Positions 7,559 through 17,491 of a stretch of 64,000 nt of DNA are shown here, piece by piece. The notes beneath the pieces were generated by a model. That model saw only the letters and a program-made list of their open reading frames with translations. It did not search any database and had not been told where the DNA came from. Origin of the DNA: an uncultured Flavobacteriaceae bacterium (lineage in GTDB: Bacteria > Bacteroidota > Bacteroidia > Flavobacteriales > Flavobacteriaceae); contig CANNBV010000001.1 in assembly GCA_947502975.1 (NCBI GenBank), forward strand, positions 372,001-436,000, given 5' to 3'. Position 1 is the first letter of the stretch; every line of letters starts with the position of its first letter. Both the position numbers and the translations under genes were made by a program.

Positions 7559-9820
7559 TTAATCTTTTAAATAAAATGTACTTTTTAAACCTGATGCCGA
7601 ATGTGGCCCAATCCAAACATTAAAATGGCCTTCTTCAGCCGCTTTCACAGACTCATGATTTGTGAATTTTAATGCATTAGATGATAATATAAAACTAACT
7701 TCTTTAGTTTCACCTGGTTCAAAAGTTATATGCTGAAATCCTTTTAATTCTCTTACTGGTCTAGTAATGCTACCCACGATATCTTGAACATATAATTGAA
7801 CAACTTCTTTTCCTGCTCTTTTTCCTGTATTTGTTATGGTTACATTTATGATAATGTCTTCATTAAATCTTATAGTATCTTTTGACACCTCAATTTTATT
7901 GTATTTAAAACTTGTATAACCAAGACCATATCCAAATGGGAAATGTGGTGTGTAACCCACATCTAAATAATGGGAATCGTTACCCAAAGAACTTTGCCAA
8001 GCCCCAATTGGAATATCATACATAGCAACATAATCTTCTCTGTTGGCAGGTCGTCCTGTATTTTTATGATTATAGAAATATGGCAATTGCCCTGCCGTTT
8101 TTGGCCATGATATAGGTAGCCTTCCTTGTGGCTCGCTTAAGCCAAATAGTATTTCTTGTAATGCTTCACCTCCCATTGTTCCAGGATGCCAAGACATTAA
8201 AACAGCATCTACATCATCAATTATGTTGGTGATAGTAATTGGTCTTCCAGCCATAATAACTAATACAATAGGCTTTCCTGTTTTTGCTAATGCTTTGATT
8301 AAATTTTCTTGGGTTCCGGGTAAATCTATAGATGCTCTACTATGAGCTTCTCCGGACAGAATGGCCTCCTCACCTGCAACAAAGACAATTACATCTGAAG
8401 TTCTTGCCATAGCCACTGACTTTTTAAATTCTTTCTTTGACAAATCCCTACTATGAGATAATCCAGCAACATAATTGTAATTTATATTAGCTGTTTTAAA
8501 AGCATCTAATGGTGTTATAGTTTTTTCTTTTTCACCATCAAAAGTCCATGTTCCCATCTGGTCTAAAGGCGCATTCGCCATCGGGCCAATTAAAGCTATT
8601 TTTGAAGTTTTAGCTAAAGGTAAAACGCCTTTGTTCTTCAACATTACAGTGCTTTTTATAGCCGCTTCTTTTGCTTTTTCAAGATGAAGCTTTTCGTAAA
8701 ATTTAGCTTCATTAGTTGCATCTCTATAAGGTGTTTCGAATAGACCTAATCTTAGCTTTATTCTTAAAATATTTTTTACAAATTCATTTAATTGATCCTC
8801 AGAAACTTTACCTTCTTCAATCAAGGTTTTTAAATTGTTTTCATATGCTTTACTCGTCATTTCCATATCCAAGCCTGCATTTGCTGCTAATTCTGCTACA
8901 TGTTTTTCATCTTTAGCATATCCATGCGCAATCATTTCTATGGTAGACTCCCAATCACTTACCACAAAGCCATCAAATTTTAATTTGTCTCTTAAAACAT
9001 CTTTCAATAAATATTGATTGCCTGTTGCAGGAATACCATTTATTTCATTAAAAGCAGTCATTACTGTTGCTGCTTTGGCATTTAAAGCTGACTCAAAAGG
9101 AGGTAAATACACATTATGTAATAAGGGTTTTGAAATGATTGTAGTATTATAATCTCTACCTCCAATGGCAGCGCCATAACCTATGTAATGCTTTGCACAA
9201 GCAGCAATACTTGTTGGATCATTTAATGAATCTCCTTGAAAACCTTCCACGTAGGCTTTCCCTAAAATTGATGCTAAATAAGGATCTTCTCCTGGCGATT
9301 CTGCTATTCTTCCCCAACGACTATCTCTTGCGATATCTAGCATGGGAGCGAATGTCCAACGAATACCAACCGAACTTGATTCTATAGCTGCTACTCGCGA
9401 TGATGTTCTTGCTACATCTTCATCCCAAGATGCTGCCATTCCTAACGGAATTGGAAACATGGTTTTAAAACCGTGAATAACATCTCTTGCAAAAATTAAA
9501 GGTATTTTATTAGGACTTTCTTCTACTGCAATTTTTTGTAATTCATCAACAAACTCTGTTTTCATAACATTTAACAAGGCTCCAACTTTACCTTCTCTTA
9601 CCTGCTGTTTTAATTCTTCTGACAAGGTTTTTGCTCTACTTGAAGTCCCTCTTAAGTTAGTTTGTCCAATTTTATCTTCAAGTGTCATTTTTGAAAGTAA
9701 TTCATTTATGACTTTCTCATACTTTTCATCACTTTTATTTGTAACTTCTTTTTCAATTTGTTCATTTTTAGAACAACTTAAAAAACATAAAAGAATATAT
9801 AGTATGCAATAATTTTTCAT
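7559..9820 (-). CDS. glycoside hydrolase family 3 lipoprotein (beta-glucosidase-like)
   Basis: Exo-acting GH3 enzyme, probably a beta-glucosidase, anchored in the envelope: the signal peptide ends FLSC (Cys16). 753 residues in the usual order: GH3 TIM barrel (residues about 35-380), GH3 C-terminal sandwich, and fibronectin-III-like domain at the end. The catalytic nucleophile is Asp289 in GFVVSDWES; the KHYIGYG block is present. Domain order resembles BglX. Gluconokinase follows 4 bp downstream and the SMP-30 gene precedes it by 4 bp, so all are one transcript. Linkage specificity cannot be read from sequence. Confidence 0.93.
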   Translation of the reverse strand: MKNYCILYILLCFLSCSKNEQIEKEVTNKSDEKYEKVINELLSKMTLEDKIGQTNLRGTSSRAKTLSEELKQQVREGKVGALLNVMKTEFVDELQKIAVEESPNKIPLIFARDVIHGFKTMFPIPLGMAASWDEDVARTSSRVAAIESSSVGIRWTFAPMLDIARDSRWGRIAESPGEDPYLASILGKAYVEGFQGDSLNDPTSIAACAKHYIGYGAAIGGRDYNTTIISKPLLHNVYLPPFESALNAKAATVMTAFNEINGIPATGNQYLLKDVLRDKLKFDGFVVSDWESTIEMIAHGYAKDEKHVAELAANAGLDMEMTSKAYENNLKTLIEEGKVSEDQLNEFVKNILRIKLRLGLFETPYRDATNEAKFYEKLHLEKAKEAAIKSTVMLKNKGVLPLAKTSKIALIGPMANAPLDQMGTWTFDGEKEKTITPLDAFKTANINYNYVAGLSHSRDLSKKEFKKSVAMARTSDVIVFVAGEEAILSGEAHSRASIDLPGTQENLIKALAKTGKPIVLVIMAGRPITITNIIDDVDAVLMSWHPGTMGGEALQEILFGLSEPQGRLPISWPKTAGQLPYFYNHKNTGRPANREDYVAMYDIPIGAWQSSLGNDSHYLDVGYTPHFPFGYGLGYTSFKYNKIEVSKDTIRFNEDIIINVTITNTGKRAGKEVVQLYVQDIVGSITRPVRELKGFQHITFEPGETKEVSFILSSNALKFTNHESVKAAEEGHFNVWIGPHSASGLKSTFYLKD

Positions 9821-9824
9821 TTGT

Positions 9825-10805
9825 TTATTTTTTTGATTGGTCTTTATAAAAGGCGTTTTTCACACCTTTTACACCAGGTATAACTTTAAATAGAGAACCT
9901 GAATGAGGATAATTTCTTAGCTCATCTTCAGTCATATCTATTTTTGCTGAGGTAATGTATAGAATGTCTAAATTATCGCCTCCGAAAGCACAGGATGTAA
10001 CATTATGTGCGGGCACAGGAATTTTTTGAATGACTTTCCCTGTTTTAGGATTACATCGTATTACTGCATTTCCGTTCCACATACCTACCCATAGCATATC
10101 TTCTTCATCAATAGCCATTCCATCAGGAAACCCTAACGATTGTTCAAGTTCTACAGCAACTCGTCCATTTGAAATCTCGCCCGTTTCGTTATTATAGTCA
10201 AAAGCTTTGATTTGCGATGTTGGTGTATCAATATAATACATGATTGATTTATCTGAAGTCCAAACAATGCCGTTAGAAATAGTAACACTATCAATCTTAG
10301 TGGCGAGCTCTCCTTTTTTATTTACACTGAAAAGTTTAGCATGTCCTTTCTTTTGTTCCCAATGCATAGAACCTACCCAAAATCTACCATTTGGGTCGCA
10401 CTTTCCATCATTAAGCCTACAACCTTTTAAGGCTTCTTTCATATCTATAAACAACTCTGAAGTTCCATTTTTCAAATTTGTTTTGTAAATACCATCTTCC
10501 AGTGCGGATAGTACTTCTTCAGAATTTACAGGTACTACTGTTCCTATTCTTGAAGGCATATTTATAGCCTTGTTTTCTTTAGTTTTAGGATTATAAATGT
10601 GCAACAGTTTCTTTTCAATATCTATCCAATAGAGCTCTTGCGTTTTATAATTCCATAAGGCACCTTCACCTAAGTCTGAAGCTATTTCATATTCTATTTC
10701 GGCTTTTAAACTTTGACTCGTTTCGATAGCCTTTGTTTTTTTCTCTTTAGAATTACAGCTTCCTAAAATTATTACAGCAATAAAAAAAAATAGTCTTCTT
10801 AACAT
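9825..10805 (-). CDS. SMP-30/gluconolactonase/LRE family lipoprotein
   Basis: Probable lactonase outside the cytoplasm. The signal peptide ends ILGSC (Cys17). The 326-residue beta-propeller of the SMP-30 family shows LGEGALWN near the start, LNDGKCDPNGRFWVGSM (the metal-binding Asn/Asp region) and ISNGIVWTSD plus FPDGMAID further on. These proteins open sugar lactones such as glucono-1,5-lactone. Placement between two GH3 genes and upstream of gluconokinase and the gluconate permease strongly suggests gluconolactone as substrate, though that is context-based inference. Confidence 0.88.
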   Translation of the reverse strand: MLRRLFFFIAVIILGSCNSKEKKTKAIETSQSLKAEIEYEIASDLGEGALWNYKTQELYWIDIEKKLLHIYNPKTKENKAINMPSRIGTVVPVNSEEVLSALEDGIYKTNLKNGTSELFIDMKEALKGCRLNDGKCDPNGRFWVGSMHWEQKKGHAKLFSVNKKGELATKIDSVTISNGIVWTSDKSIMYYIDTPTSQIKAFDYNNETGEISNGRVAVELEQSLGFPDGMAIDEEDMLWVGMWNGNAVIRCNPKTGKVIQKIPVPAHNVTSCAFGGDNLDILYITSAKIDMTEDELRNYPHSGSLFKVIPGVKGVKNAFYKDQSKK

Positions 10806-10842
10806 GATTTGATAAATTTTACTTTAGAGCAAGATAGCTATT

Positions 10843-13032
10843 TTACTTAATGGTAATTTTTAATGATTTAGATATATTATTAGAAGCATTCCCAACATAA
10901 ATAGTGTACGTTCCCTTCTCAATAATCCAATTTGAAGTTGTGTCATCATAATATGCCAAAGCACTAACTGGAATTTCAATATTGGCAGTTACATTTTCTC
11001 TTGAATTAACTTCTAATTTTTGAAATCCCTTAAGCTCTTTTAAAGCTCTTTTTACTTTAGACTTGGACTTGCCAATATACACCTGAACTACTTCGCTACC
11101 GGTTTTTTCTCCTGTATTTGAAACTGTACAAGAAACCGAAATAGATTCGTTTTGTGAATAATTATTTTTATCGGTTTGTATATCCGATAGCTTAAAAGCT
11201 GTATAAGACATGCCTTCTCCAAAAGCAAACAGTGGTTTAATTTTTTTAGTATCGTGCCAACGATAACCCACGAGAATATCTTCTTTGTAATATTGATTTG
11301 TACCATCTCCTGGATATGATAATGCTCCAAAAGAATGCGCTGCATTGTCTTCTAGTTTTGCTGGGAATGAAAACGGTAATTTCCCTGAAGGATTTACATC
11401 TCCGCTAATAACATCAGCCAAAGCATGACCTGCCATACTACCCAAATACCACCCTTGAATTAGCCCATCAACTTTATCTAACCAGGACATTTCAACAGCA
11501 TTCCCAGTAAGTAATATCATACCTAAATTTTTATTTACAGCCTTTATTTCTTTTAGTAACTCTTCTTGTCCAAAAGGGAGATGGTATTGCTGCCTATCAT
11601 CGCCTTCGCAATCTTGAAGATGACTTTTGCTTAGCCCTCCAACAAACAATACAATATCTGCTTTTTTTGCAATTTCAATGGCTTCAACTTTTAAAGAATC
11701 TGCATCATAAGGAGATGGTAATACTTCGTCATAAACAGACCGGCCAGAAGCAAATCCCATAGTATGTATTATTTTAGCATTTTTATATCTAGCTTTAATA
11801 CCCTCCAATGGAGATATTTCGAATTTAGGTTTTAATTCTGAAGAGCCTCCACCAGCAGTCATCGTTCTTGTAGCATTTTCTCCAATTACAGCAATTGTAA
11901 GCCCCTTTTTATCTTGTATAGGGAAGAAGTTATTATCATTTTTAAGTAACACGATACCTTCGGTGGCTACTTTTCGTGCAACTTCATGATGCTCTACATT
12001 GTTCATCCTACCGAATGGTCTATTGGAACTCATAGTTGTTCTAAACATTAATCTAAGTATACGTCTTACTTTATCATCAACTAAAGATTCTTCTATCTCT
12101 CCACTTTTAAGCATCTTCAAAAAAGGCGTTGCTAAATAATAATTACTGTAATGATTAGCTGTTGTGGTTCCTAAACCATCTGTTCCAGTGCCCATTTCCA
12201 TATCTAAACCATACAGAGCAGCTTCTTTTGTAGAATGTGCAGAACTCCAATCACTCACTACAACACCATCAAATGCCCAGTCTGTCTTTAAAATTTTATG
12301 AAGTATTGGATTATGTGTGGTATATGTTCCTCTAAATTTATTGTACGCTCCCATTATGGCCCAAGTCTTTCCTTCAATAACAGCGGCTTTAAATGCAGGT
12401 AAATAGATTTCATGTAGTGCTCTATCGCTAACTTCAACATTAATTTTATCTCTCCAATGTTCCTGGTTGTTAAGTGCAAAATGCTTAACACAAGCTGCCA
12501 CACCATTTTTTTGCACACCTTGAACATATGGCACTACTAATTTTGACGCTAAAAAAGGATCTTCTCCCATATACTCAAAATTTCTACCATTCATTGGTGT
12601 TCTGTAAATGTTAACACCTGGGCCGAGTAGGATATCTTTTTTTCGATATCTAGCTTCTTCACCTACGCTAAAACCATAGTCTTTTGCTAGTTCTGGATTA
12701 AACGTAGACGCTAAACATGTTAATGCAGGGAATGCTGTTATAGAGTCGTTTGTCCAACCAGCATAAGCCCAATCGTCCCAACTTATTTCAGCTCTTACCC
12801 CATGTGGCCCGTCTGACATCCAAATCTCAGGGATGCCTAAACGCTCTACACCCTTTGTGCTAAATTTAGATTGTGCATGGCACATAGCTACTTTTTCTTC
12901 TAATGTTAATTGAGAAAGTATATTTTCAATCTTTTCTTCCATTGCATCATTATTTTGGGCTTCTAAAGCGTTCCACAGACAAGTTATAAGAGTTAATATA
13001 AGGAGTATTTTTTTGTATTGTGTTTTTATCAT
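10843..13032 (-). CDS. glycoside hydrolase family 3, secreted
   Basis: Second GH3 enzyme, 729 residues, with a Sec signal peptide (residues 1-25, ending LEAQN) and no lipobox, so probably periplasmic. The order is GH3 barrel, C-terminal sandwich, fibronectin-III-like end. The nucleophile is Asp261 in GVVVSDWSS; KHFALNNQEHWRD is the conserved substrate-binding block. It differs clearly in sequence from the GH3 at 7559-9820 (no BglX-type start), so the two likely attack different linkages or chain lengths. It starts 2 bp after the esterase stop. Confidence 0.93.
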   Translation of the reverse strand: MIKTQYKKILLILTLITCLWNALEAQNNDAMEEKIENILSQLTLEEKVAMCHAQSKFSTKGVERLGIPEIWMSDGPHGVRAEISWDDWAYAGWTNDSITAFPALTCLASTFNPELAKDYGFSVGEEARYRKKDILLGPGVNIYRTPMNGRNFEYMGEDPFLASKLVVPYVQGVQKNGVAACVKHFALNNQEHWRDKINVEVSDRALHEIYLPAFKAAVIEGKTWAIMGAYNKFRGTYTTHNPILHKILKTDWAFDGVVVSDWSSAHSTKEAALYGLDMEMGTGTDGLGTTTANHYSNYYLATPFLKMLKSGEIEESLVDDKVRRILRLMFRTTMSSNRPFGRMNNVEHHEVARKVATEGIVLLKNDNNFFPIQDKKGLTIAVIGENATRTMTAGGGSSELKPKFEISPLEGIKARYKNAKIIHTMGFASGRSVYDEVLPSPYDADSLKVEAIEIAKKADIVLFVGGLSKSHLQDCEGDDRQQYHLPFGQEELLKEIKAVNKNLGMILLTGNAVEMSWLDKVDGLIQGWYLGSMAGHALADVISGDVNPSGKLPFSFPAKLEDNAAHSFGALSYPGDGTNQYYKEDILVGYRWHDTKKIKPLFAFGEGMSYTAFKLSDIQTDKNNYSQNESISVSCTVSNTGEKTGSEVVQVYIGKSKSKVKRALKELKGFQKLEVNSRENVTANIEIPVSALAYYDDTTSNWIIEKGTYTIYVGNASNNISKSLKITIK

Positions 13033-13034
13033 AA

Positions 13035-13898
13035 TTACTTTTGAAATGAATTAAAATTCTTTTTTTTTGAAAACAGCCATGGCATTAAATCCGACTCATT
13101 AAATGCTTTTTTAAATGATTCGCCATGTCCAGTATTATCGTATTCAGTATATTTTACATCGGCATTGCTATCTGATAGTAATTTGTACATAGCCCTTGAA
13201 CCTTCAACAGGATTCCATTTATCTATCGCTCCATGAAAAATCCAGAACGATATATGTTTAATTTTTTCTAATTGTTTAGGGTCTGAATAGCCTGCCATTG
13301 GTACTGCCGCTGCAAATAAATGTGGTTTTCGTGAGATAAATTCCCAAGTTCCAAAGCCTCCCATAGAAACTCCCATAATATAAACCCTGTTGGCATCTAT
13401 ATTTTTATTATCTATAATTTGTTCTATGAGTTCTAAAGCGGCTTCCCCCGATTTTGAAGGCTGAGAACTCATAGTATAACTACCATCATCACCTAAGCCT
13501 TCAAAAGGTGTTTCAGGTGAATTACCTATCCATTTTGCCCATTCTTCATTTTCGGTAACATCAGAACATTGCGGCACTAATATGTGGCATGGATATTTTA
13601 TTTGCATTTCTGGGTTTAATAATGAATTTGAGTTCATTATTAAACCAGCCTCACGATATATTTTTGAACCATTATCTGAACCTCTATCACCTCTTCCATG
13701 TAAAAAAATTATTAAAGGTTTTGGTGCATTAGAATCAATATGTGAAGAAAATAGTCGATAAGGCATATGCATTCCATTTGAAGCAGAAAACACATGTTTT
13801 TTCATTAAGGTATCTATCTTTTTGTTATTTGGTTTTTGTGCGGAAATACTATGAAGACTGTATACGCAAAGAACAAACAAGACATAAAATTTAATCAT
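13035..13898 (-). CDS. secreted alpha/beta-hydrolase (esterase, prolyl-oligopeptidase/CE1-like)
   Basis: Alpha/beta-hydrolase of 287 residues with a Sec signal ending SISAQ. The oxyanion-hole region is PLIIFLHGRGDRG, the nucleophile Ser178 lies in GVSMGG, and likely acid and histidine residues are in GAIDKWNP and DNTGHGES. This is the PHB-depolymerase/feruloyl-esterase-like group often found in polysaccharide loci, where it removes acyl decorations. The substrate is inferred from context only. It is first after a long hairpin at 13914-13955, so it may head a sub-operon with the GH3 and gluconate genes. Confidence 0.82.
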   Translation of the reverse strand: MIKFYVLFVLCVYSLHSISAQKPNNKKIDTLMKKHVFSASNGMHMPYRLFSSHIDSNAPKPLIIFLHGRGDRGSDNGSKIYREAGLIMNSNSLLNPEMQIKYPCHILVPQCSDVTENEEWAKWIGNSPETPFEGLGDDGSYTMSSQPSKSGEAALELIEQIIDNKNIDANRVYIMGVSMGGFGTWEFISRKPHLFAAAVPMAGYSDPKQLEKIKHISFWIFHGAIDKWNPVEGSRAMYKLLSDSNADVKYTEYDNTGHGESFKKAFNESDLMPWLFSKKKNFNSFQK

Positions 13899-13913
13899 AA
13901 TATGATTTCAAAA

Positions 13914-13955
13914 TGCGTTGAAAACCCCCATTTTGTTAAAGGGGTACTCAACGCA
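13914..13955 (-). terminator. hairpin between VCBS gene and esterase gene
   Basis: Nested inverted repeat: outer arms TGCGTTGA and TCAACGCA, inner arms of C and G runs. On the minus strand it is followed by ATTTTG, so it can act as a partial terminator or processing point between the SusCD/VCBS part of the locus and the esterase-GH3-gluconate part. Confidence 0.55.
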
Positions 13956-14126
13956 AAAACTAAACTAAACTTAAACTAGACTAATTCACTTAGCACTATA
14001 GTATTAAGACCCTTTAATTTGAAAAAAGGGTAGTATTATAATTCATTAAAAATTACATAAACTAATAAGAAGCGTAATGCTTATTAAGCTATTTGTGTGA
14101 TTGAAGTATAACGTTGAATAAATTAA

Positions 14127-17100
14127 TTATTGAATTTTTATAATTTGAGGATAATCGTTGTTTTTTATAGCTATTATGTGTTGCTGCCCAGAGATATTTA
14201 TAATAGATAGGTCTTTCACGTCTCCAGGAATATGTAATCCGCATTTTGAATTTGAAACAGCTATAAATTCTCCTTTACCATTACCTTTTAATAATGTACC
14301 CATACTAGAATCGTTTCTTGGGGTCTCTATTTCAGAGGCATATAAATTGCCAGCAATGATTATATCTCTATGTCCATCATTATCAATGTCTTGTGTTATA
14401 ATTTGGTTTGTAGACGAAAATTGTGCTTCGTTTGGTAAAACACTTAATTTAAATGTTCCGTTTCCTAAATTCTCAATATAGCTACTTGCAAAAGTTTGTG
14501 TTTTATAGTGTATTTCGGCATTTTTTAATTTTTCTTCACCATAAACATCAGACACATCTGCAATAGCAAAATCATCATATTTTTCAAACTTTTTCTTTAG
14601 TGATGGCATTTGTTGCGAAGAGCATGATTTTCCTCTAACAGGAAATAATTTCCCAAAGTTATAATAACTTAATACGATGTCTTTTCTATCATTAGCATCA
14701 AAATCATCAGCGAATACTTCAAAAGGTTCAGAATTTGAGGCTTTATACTTGTAGTTTAAACCTAAATTGCCTATCACAAAATCAATATCTCCATCATTAT
14801 CAAAGTCAGCTTTTGAAATGCTAGACCACCATCCATTTGTATTTTTTAATCCAACATCTTTAGTAACATTAGTAAATTTACCATCTGTATTACTATAAAA
14901 TAAAATTGGTGTCCATTCACCTACTATAACTAAATCTAAAGAACCATTATTATCAAAATCCACCCAATTAGCATCGGTAATCATACCTAGATTATTAAAG
15001 TCTGGTGCTATTTGCGAGGTAACATCTGTAAAAATTCCTTTCTCGTTGTTTAAAATGTAGCTTTTGGTTGGCCAAGGGTATTTTCCAACAACTAACCTTC
15101 CAGAGATAAATAAGTCTAAATCCCCATCTGCATCATAATCCCCGGCAGTAACTCTCCCGCCACTTTCGGTAATTTTGGGTAAATTAGTTTCACCTTTAAT
15201 AAAATTACCTGTTCCATCATTTAAGTACAGTCTATCTTGAAATACTTCAATATTTTTATGAAGTTGTTCATTTCCGCCACTTACTACATATAAATCTTTA
15301 TCTCCATCATTATCTGCATCAAAAAATAATGCACCCATATCTTCACTGGTCCTATCTAAATCCAACAATTTAATGTTAGACGCGTAGAATGAGTCATCAG
15401 TATTTTGAATATATAATACGCCAGCTTGGCCTGAAGCACCACCTATATAAAAATCGTCTAAACCATCATTATTAACATCGGCTACTGCCACTCCAGATCC
15501 TAACATTGATGTTTTATGTGGCAATAGAGGTTCAAAAAAATAGTCGTTATAATTATTCTCCTTGTGTTTAAAATCTATGTTTAACGTGTCTAATTCTACA
15601 GTTTTAAATACTAATGATGTATTATTAGTTATTTCACTAGCTGTTTTTGAGGATGAATAATCTACTATTAAATTCTGATTAATTTCAACATTATTTATTA
15701 TTGAAATATTACCGTTAGGCCATACTACTTTTACTTTAGAAACATTGTTGTTTTTTCCTAATCCAAAATGTAATTTAGGAGATACGGAAGATTGAAATCC
15801 TCGTGTCAGGGTAAGTTCATTGTACTGTTCTAAATTATTGGAATATACATAAACCTTAGCTCCCAGACCATTTAAGTTATTTTCAGGGCCTTTTAAACTT
15901 ACCTGCAAGTAATTATTTTTTTCTAAATTATTGTTTCTGTAAACAGAAGCTTCTTGATCTATGTTATTTACTACATAATCTAAATCGCCATCGTTATCTA
16001 AATCGGTATATACAGCACCATTGGAAAATGTTTTTTCTTCCCATCCCCACTCAGATACCATATTTTTAAAAGTGTAGTCTTTGGTATTTTTATAAACGTA
16101 ATTTGATACTTTTTCAGAAGGTATTTTTTGTATTTCTTCGGCAGTAAGTTTAACACCTCCAAAATGATTTCTAGCTTTTAAGTTGTTAAAATAATCTCTG
16201 TTGTTTATGTCTCTTCTTGTACCGTTTGATATAGCCACATCTTTCCAACCATCATTATCTAAATCGGCAAAAAGTATGGACCAACTCCAATCGGTGGTAG
16301 CAATTCCTGCAAGTCTCGAAATTTCACTAAATACGGGCATTCCATTTGCATCTATACCTCTATTAAGCTGCAAACAATTTTGCATGTACTGGTAGTTTAA
16401 TCCAGCTTCAACCATTTTAGTAAACCCCACAGGATTCATGCTAGCCATATTCGCTTTAGAGCGCCTATTATCTTCTGGAGTCATATCTACTTGTGCAATA
16501 TCTACAAGCATATCGTTATTAAAGTCGGCAACATCTGCTCCCATACCATATTGTGCAGTATGATGTAGAATACTTCCTGCTAGCTCTGAAAATGTTCCAT
16601 TTTGATTATTGATATAGAGGTAGTCGGCTGAATCAAAATCATTAGAAACATAAATATCTTTCCAACCGTCTTTATTAAAGTCGCCAACGGTAGCGCTCAA
16701 GGATAAACCAAAATTTAAAATACCAGCTTCAACAGTAACATTTGTAAATGTTCCATCTCCATTATTTCTATATAAAATATCGGATTCTTCAATTTTAGGA
16801 TTATTCGCTTTATACTTATATAATGCAACAGGGCTTTTAAAAGGTGTTGGCGGATAATTTGCCAAATACAAATCTAAGTCACCATCATTATCGTAGTCAA
16901 AAAAAGTACCTTGAGTTGTGTGTCCATTATCATTTATTCCATATGATTCGGCTTTTTCCTCAAATGTGTTATTGCCGTTATTTATGTATAAGAGGTTATT
17001 TCTATTCTTCCCTTTTCCAGAAACACTTACGTAAATATCTAAATAGCCATCATTATTAATATCTACCATTGTAGAACCTGTTACCCATCTGTCATCTCCC

Positions 17101-17417
17101 TCTATTCCAGCAGGTGCACTAATATCTTCAAACTTAAAATCACCTTTGTTGAGGTATAAGGTGTTGGATTTCATATTAGCAGTAAAGAATAAATCTACCA
17201 ACCCATCATTATCAATATCTCCAGCTGATACACCACCTCCCATATACATGTATGGGTAATTAAAATAGTTAAGGCTATCTGTTTCTACAATATCGTTTGA
17301 AAATGCAAGCCCAGTTTCGTTGGATTTAAGCAAGGTAAATTGCTTTTTATCTTGCTGATTACAGGAGACTGTTAATAGAAATAAAAGTAGTATGCTGGAA
17401 TAAATAATTTTCATCAT
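14127..17417 (-). CDS. VCBS/FG-GAP repeat protein with ASPIC/UnbV domain, lipoprotein
   Basis: Large surface or periplasmic lipoprotein of 1096 residues; the signal peptide ends TVSC (Cys19 from the first Met; a second Met follows directly). Many FG-GAP/VCBS repeats with calcium-loop motifs such as DIDNDGLVD and DINNDGYLD form one or two beta-propellers, and an ASPIC/UnbV domain lies at about 510-580 (NGLGAKVYVY, then GLGKNNNVSKVKVVWPNG). Genes of this type often sit directly after susD and are thought to bind glycans; the exact role is unknown. It lies downstream of susD after an intrinsic terminator. Confidence 0.88.
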   Translation of the reverse strand: MMKIIYSSILLLFLLTVSCNQQDKKQFTLLKSNETGLAFSNDIVETDSLNYFNYPYMYMGGGVSAGDIDNDGLVDLFFTANMKSNTLYLNKGDFKFEDISAPAGIEGDDRWVTGSTMVDINNDGYLDIYVSVSGKGKNRNNLLYINNGNNTFEEKAESYGINDNGHTTQGTFFDYDNDGDLDLYLANYPPTPFKSPVALYKYKANNPKIEESDILYRNNGDGTFTNVTVEAGILNFGLSLSATVGDFNKDGWKDIYVSNDFDSADYLYINNQNGTFSELAGSILHHTAQYGMGADVADFNNDMLVDIAQVDMTPEDNRRSKANMASMNPVGFTKMVEAGLNYQYMQNCLQLNRGIDANGMPVFSEISRLAGIATTDWSWSILFADLDNDGWKDVAISNGTRRDINNRDYFNNLKARNHFGGVKLTAEEIQKIPSEKVSNYVYKNTKDYTFKNMVSEWGWEEKTFSNGAVYTDLDNDGDLDYVVNNIDQEASVYRNNNLEKNNYLQVSLKGPENNLNGLGAKVYVYSNNLEQYNELTLTRGFQSSVSPKLHFGLGKNNNVSKVKVVWPNGNISIINNVEINQNLIVDYSSSKTASEITNNTSLVFKTVELDTLNIDFKHKENNYNDYFFEPLLPHKTSMLGSGVAVADVNNDGLDDFYIGGASGQAGVLYIQNTDDSFYASNIKLLDLDRTSEDMGALFFDADNDGDKDLYVVSGGNEQLHKNIEVFQDRLYLNDGTGNFIKGETNLPKITESGGRVTAGDYDADGDLDLFISGRLVVGKYPWPTKSYILNNEKGIFTDVTSQIAPDFNNLGMITDANWVDFDNNGSLDLVIVGEWTPILFYSNTDGKFTNVTKDVGLKNTNGWWSSISKADFDNDGDIDFVIGNLGLNYKYKASNSEPFEVFADDFDANDRKDIVLSYYNFGKLFPVRGKSCSSQQMPSLKKKFEKYDDFAIADVSDVYGEEKLKNAEIHYKTQTFASSYIENLGNGTFKLSVLPNEAQFSSTNQIITQDIDNDGHRDIIIAGNLYASEIETPRNDSSMGTLLKGNGKGEFIAVSNSKCGLHIPGDVKDLSIINISGQQHIIAIKNNDYPQIIKIQ

Positions 17418-17429
17418 ATAAATTTAGGC

Positions 17430-17465
17430 AAAAAGAGGCTTTGAATAGAACTTCAAAGCCTCTTT
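17430..17465 (-). terminator. intrinsic terminator/attenuator after susD
   Basis: Inverted repeat AAAGAGGCTTTGAA and TTCAAAGCCTCTTT with a 6-nt loop, followed on the minus strand by TTTTT. It sits between the susD stop and the VCBS gene start, so it probably lowers expression of downstream genes relative to susCD. Confidence 0.85.
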
Positions 17466-17491
17466 AATAAAACTAATTCAAATGTATTTTA

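Noticed and set aside
7559-13032. Recent duplication of the two GH3 genes
   Set aside because: The proteins differ in length, anchoring and motif context, so they are distinct GH3 types, not recent copies.
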